A DNA stretch of 50,159 nucleotides from Phaeoceros laevis (GCA_049999765.1 JBNGIQ010009445.1:1-50159), one strand, 5' to 3'. Shown: positions 1-10,303, counted from the stretch's first letter. The notes: a model not told the origin generated them from the sequence alone. Translations and numbers: made by a program.

Positions 1-2
1 AA

Positions 3-380
3 GCTGCTACGCTGTTGGGATACGACGTACCAGCCAACGCCACGGTGCTTCTCCACGAAGGTTGCATCATGAACGATCCAGCGGTGTGGGGTGATCCCGA
101 CCGCTTCAGGCCAGATCGATTATTGGAACGCTCCGGAGACGACCTAATAAGCCTTGTGCCGAACAAATTTTCCTTCTTACCATTCGGTGTGGGGAGGCGT
201 GTCTGCCCGGGCATGAGTACTGCTTATCTGCATATGCATCTCTTCTTGGCAAATTTGGTGCTAGAATTCGAGTGGAGCCTGCCGGAGCCTGGCTATGCAA
301 TGGATTTTGAGGAGCGCTTTGCCTTCACCATGGGGAAGAAGAATCCTCTCAGAGCAATTGCCACCCCTAGGAGGAAATAA
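3..380 (+). CDS. Cytochrome P450, C-terminal part (cut by window edge)
   Basis: The frame is open from the window edge and ends at a TAA at 378-380, so only about 125 C-terminal residues are present. They show the plant P450 core in order: a GYDVPANATVLL strand before the meander, a W-x-DPDRFRPDRLL 'PERF'-type segment, and the heme loop PFGVGRRVCPG, whose Cys is the thiolate ligand of heme iron. The FGxGRRxCPG form and spacing fit the large plant A-type (clan 71) families: membrane-anchored ER monooxygenases using NADPH-P450 reductase. The substrate cannot be told from this piece. No intron is visible in the part seen. The upstream portion, with I-helix and N-terminal anchor, lies outside the window. 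Confidence 0.93.
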   Translation, partial: AATLLGYDVPANATVLLHEGCIMNDPAVWGDPDRFRPDRLLERSGDDLISLVPNKFSFLPFGVGRRVCPGMSTAYLHMHLFLANLVLEFEWSLPEPGYAMDFEERFAFTMGKKNPLRAIATPRRK

Positions 381-390
381 GTTGACGCCT

Positions 391-785
391 TAAACCCTTA
401 AAGAGTCCGGGGTTTCGAAACCCGTGAAACTTCCGTTCCAAGGGCGTTTCATGCTCGACTTAACCCTTAAGAGACCAACGGGACAAAAATGTCTGTGCGA
501 GTCACTTTAACGATGCTTTCTACTATTTTTTATAAGAAAAAATTATTTTATTATTTTATATAGTATTATTAGAAAGGTGACGTCGTGATACCGAATCAGC
601 CTATCGGATTCTTTATTTGAGGCCATGGTTTGCTGTCAACAAGGAATATTCCTCCAACCGGATGCTTGATACCCCCATTTTCTGTGGAAAGTGAGTTTGA
701 AGGCCGACTTTCAAGCCGGCACGAAGAGCCCTTGTAACGGACGTTTCATGAGTTTCGAAACCCCGGTCTCTTAAGGGTTAAAGTC
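391..785. repeat. MITE-like inverted repeat, inner element
   Basis: The segment at about 391-455 (beginning taaacccttaaagagtccgg) is matched in inverted orientation by about 721-785. Both arms carry the palindromic ggtttcgaaacc core and a short CCTTAA end, with roughly 80 percent identity by eye over about 60 bp. There is no coding sequence between them. The size of about 0.4 kb and the lack of a transposase suggest a non-autonomous DNA element. It begins about 10 bp after the P450 stop codon, so it probably lies in that gene's 3' UTR. Confidence 0.6.
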
Positions 786-1126
786 GGGCCACCTTTGAAA
801 ATGGGATCCTTCAACACCCCGTACCAACAAGTATGCGTCAAGGAATGCGGTTGGCTTCAAATAATGCGGTTGGCTGGCTGCCAGGAAAGGCGTCAACTAA
901 ATTGAAATACTGCTGCTGCCACGAAAGGCGCAATACTTAGGCGTCAAGTAATGCGGTTGGCTGGCTCTCACCATGGCTGCCAGGACAGGCGTCAAATAAT
1001 GCCGCTGATAGGCTCATCCGCCATCACCATGACGTCACCTTTCCAATACTAGGTCAATTAAATATTTTTATTAAATATTTTTTCCTGATAAGAAAGGAAA
1101 GTCTTGGGGACCCTTAAGGGTTAAGT
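456..1126. repeat. Second, overlapping inverted-repeat element
   Basis: The left arm (about 456-590: gacttaacccttaagagacc, then AT-rich DNA, then gaaaggtgacgtc) is matched in reverse complement by about 1029-1126 (gacgtcacctttcc, then AT-rich DNA, then cccttaagggttaagt). The terminal CTTAACCCTTAAG motif is shared with the inner element, so two related elements appear nested or fused. The gap between the arms also holds a degenerate tandem block. Confidence 0.5.
838..1005. repeat. Degenerate tandem repeat (gcgtcaa-taatgcggttggctgg)
   Basis: Units built around gcgtcaa(g/a)taatgcggttggctggct and gctgccagga(a/c)aggcgtcaa recur at least three times with variable spacers. The block sits inside the larger inverted-repeat element and has no coding potential. 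Confidence 0.55.
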
Positions 1127-1247
1127 ACATATCTATCGGCCAAACTCGAAGAGAAAGCAAATAAGAAAGAAACCCAGTCGCGGTTATGAATGTGACTGAG
1201 GAAGCAGGCGATAAATTAAGACTCTAGTATTTAAATTCAAGTATTTA

Positions 1248-1330
1248 TTTTACACAAGCGTGTCACGGTCCTTTGACTCCTTTCACAAATGTATCATTAT
1301 TTAGTTTACACAAGCATGTCACGGTCCTTT
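1248..1330. repeat. Direct repeat pair, 27 bp
   Basis: Copies at 1248-1275 and 1304-1330 share ttacacaagc(g/a)tgtcacggtccttt with one mismatch. The region 1131-1454 otherwise shows no gene. Confidence 0.6.
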
Positions 1331-1454
1331 CACCAGGTGAGGTGTGACCGAGAGGGTAGCCTTGGGAAGTTCGGATGTTTCTTGTGTGAGAGAACGGAAA
1401 GTTGATACTCCGGGTTATCCATGTACTAACGGGCACGGGAATATCAGAGGGGTC

Positions 1455-1985
1455 TCAAGCCAATCCAGGGAAAACCGTTTCTTTCGGTAAAGCACTTGTC
1501 AAGTCATTTCTGTGAATGTGCTCCACTCCTTTCTCATCATCTTCCAGACCTTCGCACAGCTTCACCACGGCTGTTTCCTGTCCTGGGCACGTTGTGTCCT
1601 GCTTCTGAGCAAAATCCACCGTCCTTTCTGACAAGGCATGATGCAACGTTGTTACGCCACAGCTCTCACACCATCCACCTGCTGAGTTCTCGTGAAGCTC
1701 ACATTGACTGCACCGCAATTGATGTTGCTGGAGGGCAATGTTATTAGTTAAACCAAGGTCGTTGCAGAAGCTCACTGAGAAAAACTTGCACTCGAAGATT
1801 TCAGCATATGCTTGACCTTCTCCTACACCTGCAGGCTTAGGTGACCCAGAACTACTGGTCACCAGTAGCTTTGCGTGCTCCGTCTCTAGAGGAACATGCT
1901 TGGCAAGATGTTCCACGAGGTGCGGAGTGTTGAGAATGATCCCACAAGCATGGCACCAGCCAGAGATCAGAGCATTACGTCCACC
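1455..1985 (-). CDS. Hypothetical zinc-finger-like reading frame (doubtful gene)
   Basis: An open frame of about 177 codons lies just downstream of PIG-H on the same strand. Its first part has a C-x2-C-x11-H-x3-H array (CHACG then LVEHLAKH), a fair C2H2 zinc-finger pattern, and its middle has CSQC and CESC pairs that could bind zinc. No ATG starts this frame: a TGA lies immediately upstream at 1986-1988. It would need an upstream exon, or a frame change from the neighbouring frame that ends at 1967. I do not recognise the protein. It may be a 3' exon of an unannotated gene, a decayed gene, or chance. The Cys/His spacing is the only argument for it. Confidence 0.3.
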   Translation of the reverse strand, partial: GGRNALISGWCHACGIILNTPHLVEHLAKHVPLETEHAKLLVTSSSGSPKPAGVGEGQAYAEIFECKFFSVSFCNDLGLTNNIALQQHQLRCSQCELHENSAGGWCESCGVTTLHHALSERTVDFAQKQDTTCPGQETAVVKLCEGLEDDEKGVEHIHRNDLTSALPKETVFPGLA

Positions 1986-2121
1986 TCAGAAGCACTAGGA
2001 GGAGCTTCCTTCATCCGCACATACCTGGACAATGCACGAGAAAAAAGGTTCAGGGACTCACGGATCTCTAATGCTTCATCTAAAAGTTGGGGGGAAGTGT
2101 TCGCTTCCCGTTCTGATCTAT

Positions 2122-2661
2122 TTAGGGCACTTGCTCTACAATGGAGACGCTGTCCTCCGGACACGAATCAGCCTGTATGGTCTCGCTCAAGCATCTCCAA
2201 ACAGGCACCAGCATGTCCAGCGGAGGCCTGGTCTCCTTAAAAGCCAGAGTAAGCTTGGGCTCGCCTCTCAAGATGAGAGCCAAGTAAAAGTAGCAGTGCG
2301 TGGGAGTGACCGCTTCATTGATCACAGCTGCCAGAATCCTGTGCATAGGGACAAGCCTCCTGAGCACCTTGCCGCTGCCATACACCGTCTCCAGCTGCAC
2401 CCCTAGCGAGGGCATAACTACCACAGCCTCCTCTTTCACAGAGCCTCTCCCCAGCAGCAGAGCCAGAGCCAGAGGTAGGAGCAGTAGCATCCACTGCAAT
2501 CCACCTGCCACGGCACTGAGGAAGAGCAAAGCTGCCAAGAGTCTGGAGCATGCTTTGTCCTTGAGCTTCCTGCTGTTCACTACCACCCTGTGCGTCGATA
2601 TCAATGAGCTGCCCTCATTGCAGACGTACTTGTAACATTGCCCTTGCTCCGATTCCGCCAT
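2122..2661 (-). CDS. PIGH: PIG-H, GPI-GlcNAc transferase subunit H
   Basis: This predicted 179-residue single-exon protein is a non-catalytic subunit of the ER complex that moves GlcNAc from UDP-GlcNAc to phosphatidylinositol, the first step of GPI-anchor synthesis. The frame shows an N-terminal soluble part, a hydrophobic hairpin at about residues 45-70 (LLAALLFLSAVAG, then LLLLPLALALLL), and then the PIG-H signature: VKEEAVVVMPSLGVQLET, the run (R)RLVP..RILAAVINEAVTP, the YFYLALILRGE strand, and the end MLVPVWRCL. The length matches plant PIG-H proteins of about 190 residues. The start is the first in-frame ATG at 2659-2661. The frame is open upstream to 2739 but only through a non-ATG codon. 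Confidence 0.9.
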   Translation of the reverse strand: MAESEQGQCYKYVCNEGSSLISTHRVVVNSRKLKDKACSRLLAALLFLSAVAGGLQWMLLLLPLALALLLGRGSVKEEAVVVMPSLGVQLETVYGSGKVLRRLVPMHRILAAVINEAVTPTHCYFYLALILRGEPKLTLAFKETRPPLDMLVPVWRCLSETIQADSCPEDSVSIVEQVP

Positions 2662-2856
2662 TGACACATGCTTCTTCCTTCGCAACGGTACAGTAACCCT
2701 AAACTCGGTAGCGCAAATTTGTTCTTCAATTTCGACCAAATTAGAACAGATGTGCTAGCGAACTCGTCTCCATCTCAACAGATTTTGATCCTTCAGCGAT
2801 ATACATTGCCATGACAGGAACGGAACAGATTGCTGTCTGCTAAGACCCTCTGGTAT

Positions 2857-3990
2857 CTATAAGGGGAACTCCTTCCTGACGTAGAAGAAACCACCAGTCG
2901 GTCCTCCTGCTGGCAACAGCGCCAGCCAAACAGCAGTGTCGGCTCCTTCTGCGGGCGTGAAATTGCCGGAGGGATTCATGTCCGTTTTCACCAAACCAGG
3001 GTGCAGAGAATTGACGTATAACCTTCTGCCGGCTGTGTTCAGAGCAGGATCCTTCGCCAAGACGCGAGTGAAAGCATTCACTGCGAGCTTTGCGACGCCG
3101 TACGGATGACCCCATCCTTCTGCGCTTCCTCCTCCCGCTCTTGCTGCTTCGATGTACTCGGAGACGAAAGAGTCCACAGTTTCCTGGTCGAGGTTGCTAG
3201 CATCTGCCAGCTTCTCCCGCCAAGCTTCATGCTGAAGGTACTGCATTCACCCCGTGGCCAGCATCAAATTGCTCAAGACGTTGTACGACTCCACCTGACC
3301 AATGCATCAGAGGTGCAGCTTCAGAGTGACAAACAAGAGGTACCTGAAGACGGCCTAGTTCAGAGCTGACATTCACAACTCTGGCTCCAGCAGGAGATGA
3401 TTTGAACAGGGGCAACAGTCCACGGGTGAGCAAAACTGTTCCCCAGTAGTTCACGTCGACCGCAGCCTCCACGATTTGGATGGAGGAATAGTCGGATGGA
3501 TAAATGCCAGCATTGTTGACCTGCCAAATTCTCACCCTAAGCTTGTCAATGGAACCTTGACCAGGGGGCCAGACACCTACAGGAGACAATCCAATTTGAC
3601 AAGGAAGGAGAAGCTCACGAGTATGTCCAATCCTCCGTGCTCCTTCTTGAGCCACTCAACAAAATCTTGAATGGATTCCTTATTCCCAACGTCCAAGGCA
3701 TGGAACGTGACATTTAGACCCGCCGAGGACAGCTTCTCAGCAGCTGCGGATCCACGAGCCTCATCCCGCGCAGTGAGTATGACGGAGAGGCCATGTTCCG
3801 CTAGCTGCTTCACCACCTCGTACCCGACACCCTTGTTACCTCCGGTTACCACAGCCAATGTGTCCTTCGACCACCACTTCCTGCTGGAGAACAGCTGCCA
3901 TCAATTCTCAACCACATCACACACAGGACACAAGAAAAACTCGTTGCACCATATAACAAGTACAACACACCCTTCAGGCCCCGCAGCCAT
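2857..3990 (-). CDS. Short-chain dehydrogenase/reductase (carbonyl reductase-like), 4 exons
   Basis: Exons by phase: 3971-3990, 3619-3880, 3344-3520 and 2857-3240, giving 843 nt and 280 residues, all with GT-AG introns. The protein is a classical NADP(H)-dependent SDR of the plant carbonyl/menthone-reductase-like group. Visible are the KWWSKDTLAVVTGGNKGVG nucleotide-binding start (TGxxxGxG), NNAG at the start of exon 3, the catalytic Ser in VNVSS, the YxxxK pair in HPYGVAK, and the late motif HPGLVKTDMN. The tail GGPTGGFFYVRKEFPL is typical of this group. The first exon is only seven codons (MAAGPEG); it is chosen because its phase and donor fit and the next exon has no ATG. The natural substrate cannot be inferred. 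Confidence 0.9.
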
Positions 3991-4064
3991 CTGCTCCGAC
4001 TGATGGTAAGCGCAATCCCGCGACAGCTCTGGGACATCCAGCAGTCTCCGTGCACCAAGCTACA

Positions 4065-4180
4065 CAGGCTGGTGGGATGAGCTCACAATTCGGACCAAGT
4101 GAAGCGTCACATGTGGAGTGGTCAGGCTGGTGGGATGAGCTCTCAATTCGGACCAAGTGAAGCGTCACAAGGAGTGGTCC
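4065..4180. repeat. Tandem duplication, 58-bp unit
   Basis: Two nearly identical copies of caggctggtgggatgagctc and the following bases start at 4065 and 4123, just upstream of the SDR start codon. It is probably in that gene's promoter. The rest of 3991-4903 shows no convincing gene. Confidence 0.8.
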
Positions 4181-4903
4181 CACTAGACTACTTGTTTTTG
4201 TACTCTTTCTATTCTGACTCGTCGTGCAACTTCAGTACCTTGCGTAATTTAACATTAACGACACGGGTGACGGGCCCGTCGACGAGTAAGGGGGAATGGG
4301 AGATGATGGACAAGTGGTTGTGCGTTTCAAAAGTAACGGTGTGTCCATAGGGCTTGCCAAGCGCCACCCGTCAGTCGGTCGTTACAGCGACGGAAAAGGG
4401 TCCAGCGGGGACTTATGTTTGTTGTTGCATCGTTCACGGACGCCGCCGGCCCCCAATTGGATGGGCTATAACCACATATTTTGTCCGAGACTGTCCGAGG
4501 CTCATTAGGATTTTCGAGAGCAAGCGGCTCCCGTCGTCAACCAATTTGTAACAAGTTCTGCGTAGAATCACAACAGTTCAGGCATTTTAGCAACTCGCCA
4601 TGGATGCTTGTATGTAAAAGTGTGTTATGCCACGATACTCTTAGTCAGTAACCACCTTAGCTGGATGACACCTTGTGCAAGCACGATTGGGTAAATCCTC
4701 ACAAGACTCCCTGCAGGAAGGCATAACCAAGATGTTAGTAGAATGTCTAGATTAAACAGTCCATCCACTAGCTTGGGCAGGAGTAACACGAACCTGTATG
4801 TCTTGTTTCAAACATTGGCTTGCCGGCGCAGACAGTCTCTATGCTTTCTTATCCTGCTGTGCGCCTCTTGAACCTATTTAGAAGCTGACGCGAACTTGGC
4901 ACG

Positions 4904-7900
4904 TCAGTGCCGATCACCGCAAGAACAAGACCCATCCACAAAATGGTGAACACGGTGAGCATCTCTGACTATAATCTCTCGCCGTTCAACTTTTGACATG
5001 ATCTTGGTTCCACTGTGGCAGTCACTGCACATGCGGAGATTCTTGGTGACTAGCAAAGTTGTGCCATCAGGAGTGTTGAGGAGACCATATGCCAACGCTA
5101 ACTTTTCAGCATGTCCACACAATGCCTCTTCCTTCTGCCCGTCAGGTACTGGCTTTAAAACTAGCTCTGTATGGGGCACATAGCCCCCTTGCTCCTTCAA
5201 CCGCACGTTCACACTCTTAAGCTTGGAAGAAATGTCATTTCTTGCTTCGCCAACAACGAACATCTCAACCCTTTTATTCACCTCGATACAGGCCGTTGCA
5301 GGCTTCTTGCAAGAACCTGCGGATTTTCTCATGCTTTCTATGCTGTACACATCTTTCCACATACCAGCGTCTGCATAGATGTTTACTAACAGCGCATAAG
5401 CAGGCGAGTGCTGAGGTTCTAGACTGATAACCTTGTCGAAACATAGCCTTCCAAGCTCTCTGTCACCGTGGCTTCTGCAGGCATTCAATAAAGCCATCCA
5501 CCCAACAACATTGTCCTCATATGGCATGGTGAGCAACATGGCTTCGGCTTCCTTTAGATGACCTGACCTTCCAAGAAGATCAACCAGGCAATTATAGTGC
5601 TCGACAGTGGCTTTAATACCATGTTCTTCTTCCATCATTTTGAAGTAGCGTTTGCCCTCATCCACCAGTCCCTCGTGACTACATGCCACGAGAAGACAAA
5701 GGAATGTGGTCTCATCTGGCGCAACCCCTTGCTGCAACATTGCTTGAAAAGCCTGCATGGCTTTCTGGCTGTCATTACGTTGGCCATAGCCATTGATCAT
5801 GGCAGTCCAGGTCACCACATTCTTCGTTGGCAAGATGTCAAACACTCTAGTGGCTTCCTCTAAGCTCCCACACTTCGCATACATGTCCACTAGGCAGCTG
5901 CCAATAACCACATCAGCTTCCAGTCCTTGTTTCTGGATCTGCAAATGAAGCTCCTTTCCCTGATGTAAAGCTCCAACACTAGCACATGCTTTTAGGAGGC
6001 ACACAAATGTGACTTGATCAGCTGGAGTCATGCCCTCTTGTTGCATGCGTGCGCAAAGACTAAGAGCCTCTTCACCCAGCCCATGCTGCGCATAACCTGT
6101 GATCATGGTATTCCATGTTACCACATTTTTTCTGGGCAACCTCTCAAACAACCTGTTAGCATCCTCTAAGCTCCCGCACTTTGCGTACATGTCAACCAAG
6201 GAGCTCCCAACAATTACATCATTTTCGAGTCCCGTTTTCTGAATGTGCAAGTGAAGTTGCTTACCCTGAGGTAAATCTCTAACACTTGCACAAGCTTTCA
6301 GGAGACATGCGAATGTGACATGATTGGCAGTGGTAATGCCTTCCTGTTGCATCTCTTTGTAAAGAGCAAGGGCCTTCTGACTTAACCCCTGCCGGGCATA
6401 CCCATGGATCATGGCTGTCCATGTCACGACGTTTCTTGCTGGCAAGTTGTCAAATACCGTAAGTGCATCCGTTAAACTGCCACATTTCGCATACATGTCA
6501 ACTAAGCAGCTGCCAACAACTACATCTGCTTCCAATCCTCTTTCCTGGATCTGCAGATGAAGCTGCTTCCCCTCGTGTAATGCACCAATAGTCGAACATG
6601 CTTTCAGAAGGCTTGAAAATGTATGATTGGAAGGTTTGACACCCTCCTGTCGCATAGTGGCGTAAAGGGTAAGGGCATCTTGACCAAGCCCGTGCTGAGC
6701 ATATCCTGCAATCATTGTATTCCAAGCCACTGGATCTCTAGAAGGCAGATTGTCAAACACCCTGCGAGCATCCTCCACGGCTCCACATTTGGCATACATA
6801 TCTATCAAACAATTGCTGACAACCAACTCAGCTAGCAGTCCTCTTTCCTGAATGTCTCTGTGCAGCAGCTTTCCCTGAAGTAGAGAATTGGTATATACAC
6901 ATGCTTTTAGAAGGTTAGAGAAAGTGGTAGAATTGGCAGGTGTCTTACCTTGCCCTTGCATACTTTCATAAAGTAAAAGGGCTTCTTGACCAAGCCCACG
7001 CTGCAGATATCCTGTAATCATCAAATTCCAGGTCACTAGATCTTGATTTGACAAACTGTCGAATACCCTACGAGCATCCTCCAAGTTACCACATCTGACA
7101 TACATGTCTACAAGGCAGTTGCCCATACCCACATCAGCATCCCATCCTCTTTCCTGAACCTGCAAATGAAGCTGTTTTCCTTCACGTAATGCTCCAATGC
7201 TTCCACATGCTTTAAGAAGGCACGTGAATGTAATATAACTGGCAGGTATATTGCCTTTTAGCATTGCTGCATAGAGAGCAAGAGCTTCTTCACCAAGCCC
7301 GTGCTGGGCATATCCTGCAATCATCGTATTCCACGTCACAACATCTCTGGTTGGCATATTATCAAATACTGAACGAGCATCCTTTAGGCTGCCACATTTG
7401 GCATACATGTCTACCAGGCAGTTGCCCACCAATACATCAGATTCCAGACCTCGATTTTGAATCTGGAGATGAATCTGCTTCCCTTGATCTAAAGCTCCAA
7501 TACGGGTACATGCTTTCAGGACAGACCCGAATGTAACATGATCAGCAAGAGTCATGCCCTCATGCTGCATACTTGCATAAAGGGTGAGGGCTTCATGACC
7601 AAGTCCATGGCGAGAATATCCTCCAATCATGGCATTCCAAGTCACCACGTCTTTTATATGCAGCTTCTCAAACACCTCACGAGCATCTTTCAAGCTTCCA
7701 CATTTGGCATACATATCTACTAGGCAGTTACCCACAAATATATCAGGCTTGTTCATATTCCCCAAAACCTTCGCGTGGACTTCCTTGCCAGACTTCAAAT
7801 CAGCGGCAGCGGCACAAGCTTTCAGAGCTGCCACAAATACGTGGTTAGTAGGCTCCACAGTAGTCTGGCACATTTGTCGATACAGTTTGATAGCCTGCGC

Positions 7901-8471
7901 ACTATGTCCATGTTCAGCATGTGCTGAAATGATAGAATACCACATGAAGCTGTCTGGTGCAGGCACCATGGTGAAAACCTGTGTTACGTCATGCAACCCT
8001 CCATGAGAAGCGTACATGCGCATGATATGGTTGGCCAAATATGTGTTTGATTCATGGCCGCTCTTCAAAATCAGAGCATGAATACGCCTCCCAAGATCCA
8101 AATCCTTATGCTCAATGCACCTCTTAAGAACTTTGTAGAAAACAGATGGAGGCACGTACGATGCTTGCTGCACCTTAACCTCCAAAGCTTTGACAGCCTC
8201 ACTAAGCTTCTCCTCACAAAGTCTGTTCCAGGTTTCGCCCTTCAGCTTTCTTCGACATGTTGCCAGCCTGCAAGGTTGGTCAAATGATATGGCAGGATTG
8301 TCAACAGAGTAAGTCTCAACGAATCATACTTGCTGCACTTTAGTTGATGAAAGCTTGGACTGACTTAGAAAGCTGTTCGGTGTCACGTATTTCAGTGGGA
8401 GTGATAAAGAGCTGCTCCTTCGTTCCCATGGGAACACACCTCTCCAGAGCATCTTCACGTGGCTCCACCAT
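4904..8471 (-). CDS. PLS-class PPR protein with E and DYW-like domain ending in DRH
   Basis: This is a predicted organelle RNA-editing factor. The main exon is 4904-8267; it is open upstream but has no ATG, and a strong acceptor (caaccttgcag) lies at its edge. A likely first exon is 8440-8471 (MVEPREDALE, donor gtgtgt), which joins in phase, but it is unproven. The protein is about 1,130 residues: about eight P-L-S triplets of some 101 residues (recurring LVDMYAKCGSL, DVVTWNTMIAGYAQHG, VTFxxLLKAC, GKQLHLQIQ), then E motifs and a cytidine-deaminase-like DYW domain. Zinc and catalytic residues are present (HAEK, then CSDCH, then CSCGD). Two oddities: the PG box is replaced by KPATACIEVNKRVEMF, and the last residues are DRH instead of DYW. 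The target site and organelle are unknown. Confidence 0.9.
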
Positions 8472-8539
8472 GATCCCCCCTGCCTGGGCCAGCTGCAAAG
8501 CCCTGCGACAAAGAGTCAGCTGATGAAGTGTACGAAATC

Positions 8540-9215
8540 CAAGCAACAAGGTGGCAATAGGAGGTATGGCAGGTGCCGTCGCAGCTGTGGTTGTCATCTT
8601 CGCAGTGGTGGTGCTTGTGTGGCAACGGAACAGTCTGCTGAGGCCCTCTAGATTGGATAAACCGGACCAGGATCTGGTTGCTGCAATTCGGGAAGGAGTG
8701 AATGTGGTTCCCATGTCCGTTCGCACAAAGGCACTCTTCCAGACGGAAGAATGGTGGCAATCAAGAAGGGCATCCGACAAGGAACAGACGAAGCCAAGCG
8801 GCAGTTCCTGAACGAGGTGCGCATTCTGTCGCAGGCGAACTACCGCAGCCTGGTGCAGCTGGTGGGATGCTGCTTGACGCCCGATCTGGCGGCCCTGGTG
8901 TTCGAGTTTTTGTCGCAATGAAACCTAGCGGAGCATTTGCGAGGACGTCGGAGGGTGGGCAAGGGCTTGAGCTGGGGGACCAGGCTGAAAATCGCTGTGC
9001 ACGCAGCGGATGCATTGGCCTACTTGCACGACCAAGCCAACCCGCCTACAGTATTTATCACCGGGACGTGAAATCTTCGAACATTCTGCTGGACAACAAC
9101 CTGGATGCAAAGGTGTCGGACTTTGGCATTTCCAAGTTGGCCACGGTGGAAGCTACTCATGTGGGCTGCCCCTACAAGACACTTGGCCAAGTGCGTGGTG
9201 GTGGATATTTACAGT
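8540..9215 (+). pseudogene. Decayed receptor-like kinase fragment (WAK/LRK10L-type)
   Basis: On the plus strand, a transmembrane segment at 8551-8625 (GAVAAVVVIFAVVVLVW) is followed by kinase subdomains in two other frames. These are a worn glycine loop and [16 protein letters not shown] near 8725-8770, then an alpha-C region with [12 protein letters not shown], and then a TGA at 8921-8923 where an Asn/Gly-type codon is expected before NLAEHL. The frame next holds AADALAYLH and shifts again before [12 protein letters not shown] and [11 protein letters not shown]. Nothing recognisable follows the DFG loop, so the C-lobe is missing. At least two frame changes and one stop make it non-functional. 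It belongs to plant receptor-like kinases of the RD type. It lies head-to-head with the PPR gene. Confidence 0.85.
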
Positions 9216-9282
9216 ATGTGATCCTACAAGCTGTGTTCCAAGTTCTCAGGTAGGTTACACATGTCTACATCCGAGGGCTGTT

Positions 9283-10303
9283 CTACATCGTGGCGACAGC
9301 AGGTGACCTTGAAGATTCGTCCACACATGAGAGAGACTTTGGGGCAAGAGACGCATTTCCCTGCTGAGACAGCAAAGCTCGAACACTCATCAGATCTGGA
9401 TAAACTGGAATGCCGGCCTCTTTCCAAGCCTTTGCCTGGGAGGTCTTGAAGCGATCTAGCAGAACAGAGTGCATGCCGACCTCCAGGGCAGGAAGATAGT
9501 CCTTTTGGAAACTGTCTCCTATATGCAGGACCTCATCCGGCGCACACCCAGTTTTTTCGAGAGCAATTTCATAGATTCGCGGATTTGGCTTCTCCACCCC
9601 TTCGATGCCAGAAAAGACTCCGAAGTCCCATTCAGATCCCTGCAAAGTAGCAAGAAGGTGAATCATGCCGTTATCAAGAAAGGACTTGCTGGCCATTCAT
9701 CAATACGAAAGCATACCTTCTTTAGACCCAGGGTTGGCAAAATCACGTCCCTGTATCTATACTCAGCATTGCTGATGATCCCTGTAACCAAGCCTTCACT
9801 CTTTGCCCACCTTAAGAATGGTTGAGCATCATCATAGACAGAGTAAGGTGCTGCTGACCCAAAAGAAGCATAGATTCGTTTGAAGATGACATTGAAAGTC
9901 TCGTCGTCATACGTATAACCTGCCTGCTTCAAGAAAACCATGTAAGCTTGTGGGTAAATTATTCAAACTTCCACCATGCTAAGCAGTAAGAGATGCTGAA
10001 GTCCTGGATTAAACAGACTGACAGGAGCGTGCTTGCTCTTACTTTGATGAAGGAGTTCAGGACACAGGTTCGCCACCAGTCTATGTTTGGCATGTCGACC
10101 AGTCGCCCAAAGCAAGGAAAGGTTGTAGCCATTTCTTTGTATGCCGCTTTGAAGCCTGCATGCACTCGCTCGTAGTCAGGGCAAGGCAGCCCTGCAGCCT
10201 TCGCTGCCAGACAGTAGTAATCCCCCAGCTGCCCTTTGTAAGCGATCAGCGTGCCAGTTACATCCACCGTGATGCATCTTAAACGGGCCAGTGATAGCGC
10301 CAT
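9283..10303 (-). CDS. HAD-superfamily hydrolase, HDHD3-like, 3 exons
   Basis: Exons 10043-10303, 9717-9923 (or 9926 if a CAG is kept at the acceptor) and 9283-9639 give about 274 residues, all junctions in phase 0. HAD motif I reads ITVDVTGTL; the second Asp of the usual DxD appears as D-V-T, as in HDHD3-type proteins. A helical cap follows, then motif II in IISNAE, the conserved Lys region GVEKPNPRIYEIAL, and motif IV LHIGDSFQKDYLPA. The order DAQPFLRWAKSEG, NAEYRYRDVILP, WDFGVFSG, KPNPRIY is characteristic of plant HDHD3 homologues. A phosphatase or related phosphotransfer role is likely, but the substrate is unknown. The start ATG at 10301-10303 is the only good one. Confidence 0.88.

Noticed and set aside
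2662-2739. Longer PIG-H N-terminus
   Set aside because: It begins with TTG, and the ATG at 2661 gives the normal family length.
8340-8918. 192-codon minus-strand frame
   Set aside because: Its upstream half is the antisense of the kinase relic; its last part is explained as unspliced intron next to the proposed PPR first exon. No family match recognised.
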